A stretch of DNA of 30,995 nt from a virus, in IMG/VR virus record IMGVR_UViG_3300018416_000066, positions 1 to 30,995 of that record. One strand, given 5' to 3'. Numbering within the stretch: the stretch's first letter is position 1; every line of letters starts with the position of its first letter. Shown piece by piece: positions 24,501-30,995 of this stretch. The translations under genes and the position numbers were made by a program. Under the pieces are notes generated by a model, which did no database searches, was not told where the DNA came from, and was given only the letters and a program-made list of their open reading frames with translations.

Positions 24501-27500
24501 GCAATGATATTTTATCTAAGTTTTTAAACTATTATACAGATGAATCTTTAAAACCAGCGGCTAGATCCGATAGACAAATGAATCTTATTGAAGCTTTAGT
24601 TACTTCAATGGGTGCACGCGAGGCTATAAACTTATTAGAAAATGATATTGAGTTTAGAAAAAGATTTGCTGAGCAGCAACAACAAGAGCAGTCTAAAAAT
24701 GTTTTTGAGCAAGCAGCAAATAAAATAAAAAATATATTTCAAAAATCTTTTGTAAAATCAATAAAAGAATTTGCAGCATTTGGCAAAACATGGAAGGCTA
24801 TTGCTAAAGATTTTAATATTAATGTATTATTAGATTCTAAAAATGAAGCGGATGTTTTAGAATTTCAAAACTGGGTTGCTGAAACGGCAACTCGTTTTTT
24901 GCCTAGAAGTTTTTTTACAAGTGGAACTTTTGCGGGCGCTGGCACATCAGCTCCTTCAAGAAACTTTTATTATACATCTGTTGAGCAATTAAATGAATCA
25001 ATAAAAAATTCTTCTTTTGCCAAAGAGGACTCAGATATTGAAGCTGCAGTAACAAAACAAAATTATACCTCAGGGGTTGGGTCTAAAAGAAAAATTCAAG
25101 ATAAATTTTTAAAAGGTCTTTGGGGTTCTGCTAAATTACAAGAGCAAAATAAATCTAAATTAGAAGGTTTAAAAAAAATATTTTTAGCTTTTGAGTCTAT
25201 GATTAAGGAAGACCCAAATAATGCTAAATTTATTATAGCCATGCTAAGCAGCACTAGCCAGGGAATGGGGGGCTTTGTAAGAGTATCTGCTCCAATTAAT
25301 TTTATAGCTAAAAATTTATTTGGAGTAATTGTTGAAGAGCATACTTTACCAGCTAGTTTGGTTGCAAAATATTTGTTTAACCAAGCCATGAATCAAACTG
25401 TTAATAAAGGATTCAATGGAATTAAAAATAATTATTTTCAGGGAGCTTTAGCAAAAATTGATGACAATAAACTTGCTGGATTAGGACCTGATGGTAGACC
25501 TTATAATTATAAAGAAAGAACCCCACCGGGATGGACTTTATTAGACAATATATGGGCTAGGTATTTTAATAAAAATGTTAATAGTACATCAAACGGTATT
25601 GATCCTAATAATATTGTTTTAGCAAATAATAAAACTGTTGCAGAAGAATTTAATGTTGGTTTTGACGGATCAATTATACCTGATGTTAAAAAACTACAAC
25701 AAGAAGCTATAGCTGAGCAAACAGAAGATCAAGTAGAAAACCTAATTGATAGAGCTATAGCTAAGTTAACAGAGCTAACTGGAACGGAAGGAACTTTGCA
25801 AACTAATATAGGGGCTGTGCCAATTAATATAATTATTGGAGGTTTAAGAGCAACTAAATTAGCTTATCAAGGTGGAAAAGCTTTAGCTGATGCAATAGCT
25901 GATGGTTATAAAAAAGTTAAAGGCTACATGAGTGCTAAAGAGTGGTCTGATTTTGTAACACAATACACCAGTGAAGTAAAAAACGAAAAAAATCCTTCAC
26001 AAGTTAAATTAGCAATACTTTCTGAAAAAGGGGTTGCTCAAGTGCAAGAGCAAGCTAGAAAAACAAATGAAGCTTTATTAAATAGCTTAGGCATAGAAAC
26101 AGAAGGGTTAACAACAGAAGAAATTGTTGATAAAATAAATACGCTAAGAAAAGCAAAAGTAGCAGCAGCAAATAAAAAAGCACCAACTAAGAAGGCTAGA
26201 GTTTTTGATTTTGATGACACTCTAGCTAAAACTAAATCTAACGTGCTATACACGCTTCCAGATGGCACTTCAGGAAGTTTAGATGCTACACAATTTGCAG
26301 AACAATATAGCGAGTTACAGGAAGCCGGAGCAACTTTTGATTATTCTGAGTTTAGCCAAGTAAAAGATGGAAGTAAAGGGCCGTTAGCTGTTCTTGCCAA
26401 AAAATTTACCGAGGCTAAAGGGGATAGAGATGTTTTTGTTTTAACAGCTAGACCCGCTGATTCAGCTAAAGCTATACAAGAATTTTTAAGATCAACATTA
26501 GGAATAAGTATTCCTTTGCAAAATATTACAGGTTTGGCAAATGGAAAACCTAGTGCTAAAGCTTTTTGGATTGCGGAAAAGGTTTCTGAAGGTTATAATG
26601 ATGTATTTTTTGCGGATGACGCTGCTGCTAATGTAAAAGCAGTTGCCTCTATGCTTGACAACTTAGGTGTTACTAAACGAGTGCAACAAGCTAAAGAAAC
26701 TGATCAAAAAAGCCTTGAAGATGAAATGGATTCTATTATTAGAGGTAAGAAAAGATCTAAAATAGCTAAATTTTTAAGTAAAATTAATATTTACATTCCG
26801 CCTGGAGCGGATGATTTTGCTGGACTGCTTCAATATTTTCAAGCCAAAGGAAAGTTAGGAGAAGAACAAATGCAATGGTTTCAAGATAATTTATTAATTC
26901 CTTTTTCTAAAGGCATTGCCGCATTTACTTCTGCTAAAGTTACATTAGCTAGTGATTTTAAAGAATTAAATAAAAGATTTAAAAATACAAAAACACTAGG
27001 TGTATCTTCTAAATTTAGAAAATTGCTTGATAAAAAAGTATTAGATGGATTATATACTAATGAACAAGCAGTTAGAGCTTACTTATATGATAAAGCAGGA
27101 GAAGATTTAGGTATAAATAAAGCGGATGCTCAAGATTTAATAAGTTTAGTTGAAGGTAATTCTGAATTAAAAGCATATGCAGATGAACTTTCTAAAATAA
27201 CAAAATTAGATACAGGCTATCCTCCTATTACCGAGCAATGGCTAGGTGGGAATATTGAGTCAGACATGGCTACAGTTTCTAATAGAGCACAAAGAAAAGA
27301 ATTTTTGCAAGAATTTATTAATAATAAAAATCAAATATTTTCTGAGCAAAACATGAAGCTAATAAAACAGGTTTATGGAAATGACTTTACTGACGCTCTT
27401 AAAAACATTCTTGAAAGAATGGAAACTGGCCAAAATCGTAAAAAAGGTAAAGACAAGGAATTCAACGCAGCAATGAATTGGATTAACCAATCCGTAGGTG

Positions 27501-29056
27501 CGGTTATGTCTATTAACATGCGTTCCGCTTTGCTTCAACAAATGTCTATTGTTAATTACTTAAACTGGAATTTTAATAATCCTATTAAAATGGGATTAGC
27601 TATGGCTAATGTCCCTCAGTTTATGAAAGATTACATTAAGATATTAAACTCCGATTTTTTAAAAGAAAGAAGAGGAGGTATGGCAATTGAAGTTAATTTA
27701 TCAGATATAGCAGACTCAACTCCAGGTAATTTATTCCAAAGGCTAAACAAAAAAGTTTTAGAATTAGGATTTAAGCCTACTCAATGGGGTGATAGTAATG
27801 CTATTGCATTTGGTGGAGCTTCGTGGTATAGAAATAGATATAATCAATTAATTAAAGAAGGTTTATCTGAATCTGAAGCGGATGCTCAAGCTATGTTAGA
27901 ATTTCAAGAAGTTACAGAAACCTCTCAACAGTCATCAAGGGTTGATAAAGTCTCTAGACAACAAGCTTCAGATATAGGTAGACTTATATTAGCATTTGCT
28001 AATACACCATTACAGTATGCTCGTGAAACTAGAAAAGCAACTTCTGATTTAATAAATGGAAGAGGTGATTGGAGAACAAATGCTTCAAAAATAATTTATT
28101 ATGGAGTTGCCCAAAACTTAATATTTACCGCTTTACAGCAAGGTTTATTTTCTTTGTTAATTGGTGATGATGATGATGACGAAGAAAAAAGAAACAAAAA
28201 ATTAAATTATGCAGTAAACGGAGTTTTAGACGGCATACTTAGAGGTATGGGTTACGCAGGAGCGGTAGTATCCGCGCTTAAAAACTTAAGTATGGAGTAC
28301 TACGATCAATATCAAAAAAGACAAGCTGGAGAAAGAGTATATGACGGTTCCTTAAAGCTTATACAAAAGGGTCTTTCAATTTCTCCTCCTATTAGCAAAA
28401 AAATAGGTGATATTGTAGAAGCCCAAAAGTTTGAAACATGGAGACAATATAAAAACGACCCGTTTTATCAAGCTTTTGCTTACGCTAATTATGTTTCAGG
28501 AATAACTAATTTGCCGGTTGATCGTGTTTTTAAGAAAATAGAAAACTTAAAAGCCGCTTCACTGGAAAGTACTGAAACGTGGCAATCTTTGTTTTTGTCT
28601 TTAGGTTGGTCGCCTTATAATGTAGGTGTAGAATATCCTAAAAAAGTTGGAAAGAAAAAAATAATAAAAATTTCAAAACCAAAAGAACTTAAACAATATA
28701 AGCCTATTGGTGGTAGTAAAAGAAAAAAGAAATCTTTAACTGGTATAGGTTCTGGAATTCCTAAAGTTTTACCTAAAGGTGTTTTAGGTAGAGCTAATCG
28801 CGATGGCAGCATTGAAGTTGCTGAAGGATTATCTCCTACTAAAAAAAAGCAAGTAATTGCTCATGAACAAAAGCATCAAGAGGATATGAAATCTGGAAAA
28901 CTAGATTATAATAAAAAATTTATTTATTGGAATAATGAAAAGTATAAAAGAACAGCTGATAAAAAAATAAATTATAAAGGAAAATTATATATTGAAGGTT
29001 CTCCGGCTTTACCTTGGGAAAAAGCTGCAAATAAAGCTGAAAAAAAAATTAATTAA
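21596..29056 (+). CDS. Giant multidomain internal (ejection) protein with HAD-phosphatase and zincin domains
   Basis: A 2486-residue polypeptide, the largest gene here. The N-terminal ~35 residues (YNGQQFTLAEVEEAAANKKM, then SLDQYINQFGI) form a small helix-turn module. A hydrophobic region (about 278-315) and a second one (about 2165-2228, broken by an acidic DDDDDEE run) could enter membranes. Long charged helices fill 500-1100. Residues ~1532-1700 hold a complete HAD-superfamily set: FDFDDT (Asp1538, Asp1540), VLTARP (Thr1617), Lys1651/Lys1655, and FFADDAA (Asp1674, Asp1675). The C-terminus has HEQKH (His2423-His2427) with a downstream Glu2475 in LPWEKAA, a gluzincin-like zinc site. Position and size match T7 gp16, but no convincing transglycosylase domain was found. 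Delivery into the host cell with the DNA is inference. Confidence 0.7.
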   Translation: MFEYNGQQFTLAEVEEAAANKKMSLDQYINQFGIKKIDSQIVEKPQPAAEIAAPAVGQTPDTGLQPAVGLLESPRLNLGQDLKDGLSPEERLQKKREEYTQEDLNSIKFQFDKGPEYGKRFGEEAYNKYIETGKIDTNLLPKQNRLVDPTTGKRLGVSDVLGNVFKNMPEQRKVMWASTKNLLFEFAEAAAKQGALNQGLGAGANVLASDETKEFQQKLAAESDSLFDEEVKANYKTILNSYNEMAKNPTGAGILGSGSTGLAGSASMVDLVGGLGTSVTSVATSVIPTMAATAVGGPVAGVAVMANLMIPSMVTDYNIEKANTLYKDLDTEEERINKLIDEDKQELGIPIALGTIATSLEYIGYKGIAGSIAKNMSKKGMKDWAKAMYAISKNKKGVSNSTATIKESATEVAQLIPELTNQYAAQGLSFEEGAKKMFIDDGKGGLGEFWQQAPEIAIQAAFGTRIFQGASSGLVRTLKTVRNKFPGVQGVNENSFFTLGVLKQRKATEQNKDVIEGLDAAIAIEEQKIKQAVFNGNNIVKKLDNKEVNSVAKASARIEENQEKIEDLKAQKDLDIIDNAQYETAVAGLNASIEKDNALIDGIVENAVKKENIREDDLSFKTGYDAFLEATRAESEAKTSNKIALDEYIQKNKELKNKLDSGLITKSEFDNQKADNTQDYKNTKQKNDAIIDKVNKNVESISSSSIKLSVELQKAFDEGVADGSIKKDDNGKNIISNKVYQALEKTQEAFIKKISNSVFNSIPKDLLVANTTKQDYEQNVKTEFLELLRSYDGSVPLGAFMQTYLPKRAIGKRALQGISNQRFTNDLESSAVQGMISEEDSEIAPEIKNIETAQALNISDDLLSTIKNAAKKALATVSKKVDDIKFKSDVSKSFKDDLYKLIKDAKGLKNTKTNPGLTKAIEESPEAFYNSLSIESMRMARAKGGVNPFEQAGLLKRDSNGDLQKVKFSNDILSKFLNYYTDESLKPAARSDRQMNLIEALVTSMGAREAINLLENDIEFRKRFAEQQQQEQSKNVFEQAANKIKNIFQKSFVKSIKEFAAFGKTWKAIAKDFNINVLLDSKNEADVLEFQNWVAETATRFLPRSFFTSGTFAGAGTSAPSRNFYYTSVEQLNESIKNSSFAKEDSDIEAAVTKQNYTSGVGSKRKIQDKFLKGLWGSAKLQEQNKSKLEGLKKIFLAFESMIKEDPNNAKFIIAMLSSTSQGMGGFVRVSAPINFIAKNLFGVIVEEHTLPASLVAKYLFNQAMNQTVNKGFNGIKNNYFQGALAKIDDNKLAGLGPDGRPYNYKERTPPGWTLLDNIWARYFNKNVNSTSNGIDPNNIVLANNKTVAEEFNVGFDGSIIPDVKKLQQEAIAEQTEDQVENLIDRAIAKLTELTGTEGTLQTNIGAVPINIIIGGLRATKLAYQGGKALADAIADGYKKVKGYMSAKEWSDFVTQYTSEVKNEKNPSQVKLAILSEKGVAQVQEQARKTNEALLNSLGIETEGLTTEEIVDKINTLRKAKVAAANKKAPTKKARVFDFDDTLAKTKSNVLYTLPDGTSGSLDATQFAEQYSELQEAGATFDYSEFSQVKDGSKGPLAVLAKKFTEAKGDRDVFVLTARPADSAKAIQEFLRSTLGISIPLQNITGLANGKPSAKAFWIAEKVSEGYNDVFFADDAAANVKAVASMLDNLGVTKRVQQAKETDQKSLEDEMDSIIRGKKRSKIAKFLSKINIYIPPGADDFAGLLQYFQAKGKLGEEQMQWFQDNLLIPFSKGIAAFTSAKVTLASDFKELNKRFKNTKTLGVSSKFRKLLDKKVLDGLYTNEQAVRAYLYDKAGEDLGINKADAQDLISLVEGNSELKAYADELSKITKLDTGYPPITEQWLGGNIESDMATVSNRAQRKEFLQEFINNKNQIFSEQNMKLIKQVYGNDFTDALKNILERMETGQNRKKGKDKEFNAAMNWINQSVGAVMSINMRSALLQQMSIVNYLNWNFNNPIKMGLAMANVPQFMKDYIKILNSDFLKERRGGMAIEVNLSDIADSTPGNLFQRLNKKVLELGFKPTQWGDSNAIAFGGASWYRNRYNQLIKEGLSESEADAQAMLEFQEVTETSQQSSRVDKVSRQQASDIGRLILAFANTPLQYARETRKATSDLINGRGDWRTNASKIIYYGVAQNLIFTALQQGLFSLLIGDDDDDEEKRNKKLNYAVNGVLDGILRGMGYAGAVVSALKNLSMEYYDQYQKRQAGERVYDGSLKLIQKGLSISPPISKKIGDIVEAQKFETWRQYKNDPFYQAFAYANYVSGITNLPVDRVFKKIENLKAASLESTETWQSLFLSLGWSPYNVGVEYPKKVGKKKIIKISKPKELKQYKPIGGSKRKKKSLTGIGSGIPKVLPKGVLGRANRDGSIEVAEGLSPTKKKQVIAHEQKHQEDMKSGKLDYNKKFIYWNNEKYKRTADKKINYKGKLYIEGSPALPWEKAANKAEKKIN

Positions 29057-29058
29057 TT

Positions 29059-29646
29059 ATGGAAGACGAAAGTTTAAAATTAAAAAAAGCCCGTGAAAAA
29101 ATGAACGATGCTTTAGGTTTAAAAGAATCAAACTCTATTACTCCTGAGCCTAAGCTTAAAACAAAAAAACAAAAAAATAAAGCAAAAAAAAGAGTTGATA
29201 AAATTACCCGTAGAGTAGAAAGAAAATACGATGCTGGAGATCTTAGCACTACTGAAAATATGGCAGCTGCAAGAACAAAAGAGGGTAATTTAATTGATAC
29301 AAGAAAACAAAAAAGAAAAGATTATCTTGTTGCTTTTGCTAATGAACTAGCTCCCGCAGAACAATCTGGGCAATATAAAGGAGAAGCTTTTGGTAAAGGG
29401 CCAAAACCCACGAGTGGCGAAGCAAGTATTGCAGGTGCTCAAGCTGCTGTTGATGATAAAAGAGCGGAAACAGCAAAAAATGAGCAGCAATATTCAGATA
29501 TTTTTAAAGGATTACAAGATGTATCAAACGATAAATTACTTAATAATTTTTCTTATGATACAGGTGTTTCTGGTTTAAATAAAAATACAGACTCGAATCC
29601 TTCTTCTTTTATGAAAAAAGAATATTTTAAAAAGAGAGGATATTAA
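29059..29646 (+). CDS. Basic, low-complexity protein ending the late operon; unknown
   Basis: A 195-residue protein with a very Lys/Arg-rich first half (KTKKQKNKAKKRVDKITRRV at about residues 34-53) and a Gly/Ala/Asn/Ser-rich, probably disordered second half, with basic residues again at the end (MKKEYFKKRGY). It has no motif, signal peptide or membrane segment. It starts two bases after the giant protein's stop and is the last gene before the terminator. A basic, disordered protein in the late module could bind packaged DNA or act as partner or chaperone of the giant protein, but the sequence does not prove either. The coding frame is clear; the role is open. Confidence 0.6.
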   Translation: MEDESLKLKKAREKMNDALGLKESNSITPEPKLKTKKQKNKAKKRVDKITRRVERKYDAGDLSTTENMAAARTKEGNLIDTRKQKRKDYLVAFANELAPAEQSGQYKGEAFGKGPKPTSGEASIAGAQAAVDDKRAETAKNEQQYSDIFKGLQDVSNDKLLNNFSYDTGVSGLNKNTDSNPSSFMKKEYFKKRGY

Positions 29647-29652
29647 ATAAAA

Positions 29653-29691
29653 AAAGGGGTAACCATTTACGGCTACCCCTTTATTTTTTTT
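29653..29691. terminator. Bidirectional intrinsic terminator between convergent operons
   Basis: The arms AAAGGGGTAACC (29653-29664) and GGCTACCCCTTT (29671-29682) pair with one mismatch around a six-base loop. Eight T's follow (29684-29691) for the late operon. On the other strand the A-run at 29650-29655 supplies the U-tract for the nrdA transcript, whose stop codon overlaps the structure edge. Confidence 0.9.
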
Positions 29692-30995
29692 ACCCATCAC
29701 AAGATATGCAACTAGGATCCATTGCTTTTGCGGCTATATCGCCTCGCAATACTGATTCTGTACGCATATAATATAATGTTTTTATACCTCTTTTCCAAGC
29801 TTCAAAATGTACCTGATTAATCCATCTAGGCTCTGCTTCTGAAGGGAAAGCTAAATTAAGTGATACCGACTGATCTATATAATCTTGCCGTATACCCGCT
29901 TGACCAACCAATTCTAATTGGTTTATTTCTTTAAATGTTTTAAATACATTTTTAACTGGCTCACCATCTTCTTGAGTTAGTCGTCCGAGGTGGTCGTAAA
30001 ACCATCCATCGAGTTCTTTAATTCCTTGAACGGATCCACCATCTTCCAAAATTTTATCCCAAATTTCTTTGGTATCGATACCAATCTTTTTAAATACTTT
30101 TTTAAGTTCATTGTTTTTGCGTATAAACGTTCCTTTAGCTGATTGCTCTGTAAATACATTAGCAGCCCAAGGCTCAATTCCAGGAGATATATTGCCACTA
30201 AGCTTACTATTAGAGACTGTAGGGGCCACAGACCGAAGATGAGTGTTACGCATACCAGTACCCACACACCAGAGAGGCTCCCCATATATTTCTGCAAGCT
30301 TTCTTGACGCTCTTTCAGATTCAATTTTAATTTTACTAAAAATTTCACGTGTTTTAAATTGTGCTAATAATCCTTCAAAAGCAATTCCTTTTTGCTGCAA
30401 CAAAGTATGCCAACCTAAAACACCTAAGCCAACTGCTCGGCCTTTTTCAGCACTACGTATAGCATTCTCAAAGCCTTTCATGTTTTTAGCTTTTTGTATA
30501 AACTCTTCCATCACTCCATCTAAAAACCAAATAGCATCATAAATAAGATTAGTATTTTTCCATTCATCATACTTTGCAAGGTTTACTGAAGACAAACAAC
30601 AAACAAAACTATGCGATTCATCTGTATGCAATGTAATTTCACTGCATATGTTTGTCATATGTACTTTTAAGCTATTGCTTTTGTAAGCATCTGGATTAGC
30701 TTTGTTCGTATTGCCTTTAAAGAGGATATACGGCTCCCCAGTAGCTTTACGTTTTTGGAGTAGTTTTGACCACCTCGATCTTGCTTCTTGATCTCCGCCC
30801 TCGAGTCTTCGCATAAACTTATCGCCAACGACAGCACACTGATGTAGGTTAAGAGATTGCCTGTTGACGTCACCTTTAGGTTCTCTGATTTCCAACCATT
30901 CATCAAAATCAGGGTGTTCGATATTGAGATTAACGGATGCAGCCCCTCTTCGTACTGATCCTTGATTGGTCGCGAGTATAGTTGAGTCATAGATT
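29690..30995 (-). CDS. nrdA: Class I ribonucleotide reductase large subunit, C-terminal part (N-terminus outside window)
   Basis: The - strand frame is open from the right edge (first codons read IYDSTILATNQGSVRRGA), giving 434 residues of the C-terminal part. Visible family landmarks are MTNICSEITLHT (the active-site Asn, Cys and Glu; the Cys codon is near 30643), SFVCCLSSVNL (the second redox cysteine of the active site), the SGNISPGIEPWAAN segment of the barrel, IKTLYYMRTES with the tyrosine pair of the radical path, and C-terminal SCISC, the swinging cysteine pair recharged by thioredoxin or glutaredoxin. The enzyme reduces ribonucleoside diphosphates to deoxy forms for phage DNA synthesis. 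The first catalytic cysteine and the ATP cone would lie outside. The gene points toward the late operon and ends at the shared terminator. Confidence 0.92.
   Translation of the reverse strand, partial: IYDSTILATNQGSVRRGAASVNLNIEHPDFDEWLEIREPKGDVNRQSLNLHQCAVVGDKFMRRLEGGDQEARSRWSKLLQKRKATGEPYILFKGNTNKANPDAYKSNSLKVHMTNICSEITLHTDESHSFVCCLSSVNLAKYDEWKNTNLIYDAIWFLDGVMEEFIQKAKNMKGFENAIRSAEKGRAVGLGVLGWHTLLQQKGIAFEGLLAQFKTREIFSKIKIESERASRKLAEIYGEPLWCVGTGMRNTHLRSVAPTVSNSKLSGNISPGIEPWAANVFTEQSAKGTFIRKNNELKKVFKKIGIDTKEIWDKILEDGGSVQGIKELDGWFYDHLGRLTQEDGEPVKNVFKTFKEINQLELVGQAGIRQDYIDQSVSLNLAFPSEAEPRWINQVHFEAWKRGIKTLYYMRTESVLRGDIAAKAMDPSCISCDG

Noticed and set aside
21596-29056. Giant protein considered as a crAss-like virion RNA polymerase or as a lytic transglycosylase
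   Set aside because: No catalytic DxDxD-type polymerase motif or DPBB-like signature was seen; the Asp run near 28165 is a simple acidic stretch. No convincing transglycosylase Glu motif was found either.
30667-30990. A 107-codon - strand frame and the 29977-30348 - strand frame
   Set aside because: Both overlap the nrdA frame, which is open to the window edge and has clear family motifs.
1-30995. tRNA genes, integrase/attachment sites, CRISPR arrays and insertion sequences
   Set aside because: No cloverleaf-like intergenic sequence, recombinase gene or terminal inverted repeats were seen; intergenic space is almost absent.

Overview
The window is about 31 kb of a low-GC (roughly one-third G+C), tailed-phage genome and holds most of its late (virion and lysis) module. 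Every gene from base 2 to 29646 lies on the + strand, tightly packed with overlaps or gaps of a few bases. The only other gene is the C-terminal part of a class I ribonucleotide reductase large subunit on the - strand, running off the right edge and meeting the late operon at a bidirectional terminator. Host clues: nearly every start lacks a Shine-Dalgarno sequence and is instead preceded by an A/T-rich leader, and the tail hub protein ends in a BACON-like domain. Both point to a Bacteroidota (flavobacterial) host. The tail-fibre domain style and the nucleotide-metabolism gene suit an environmental, probably marine, podovirus-like phage. The connector, hub and BACON set resembles Crassvirales-type tails, but that placement is inference.

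Layout. 2-2218: end of a large receptor-binding tail fibre (Ig-like, LamG, SPRY-like, then three diverged repeats). 2222-3132: lysis cassette of a 3TM-type holin, an unlisted 50-residue membrane protein, and an M15 peptidase endolysin. 3142-4165: three small genes, including a candidate doubled GroES-like co-chaperonin and a candidate small terminase. 4165-11652: packaging and head genes (large terminase, portal, scaffold, major capsid protein). 11719-14216: a probable head accessory protein and two connector/ring proteins. 14226-18197: a 1323-residue tail hub with C-terminal Ig/BACON modules. 18199-29056: a small unknown, a GNAT-like protein and three successive internal proteins (392, 505 and 2486 residues), in the order of the T7 gene 13-14-15-16 ejection module. 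29059-29646: a basic last gene. Then a terminator and nrdA.

Together, terminase and portal package DNA into a capsid assembled on the scaffold. The ring proteins and hub make the short tail, the fibre binds the host, the internal proteins probably leave the head ahead of the DNA, and holin plus peptidase release progeny. The least ordinary elements are the 2486-residue internal protein with an embedded HAD-phosphatase domain and a C-terminal HExxH zincin motif, the doubled GroES-like protein, a sharply GC-rich island inside the terminase ATPase, and structured RNA hairpins flanking the gene after the capsid gene.
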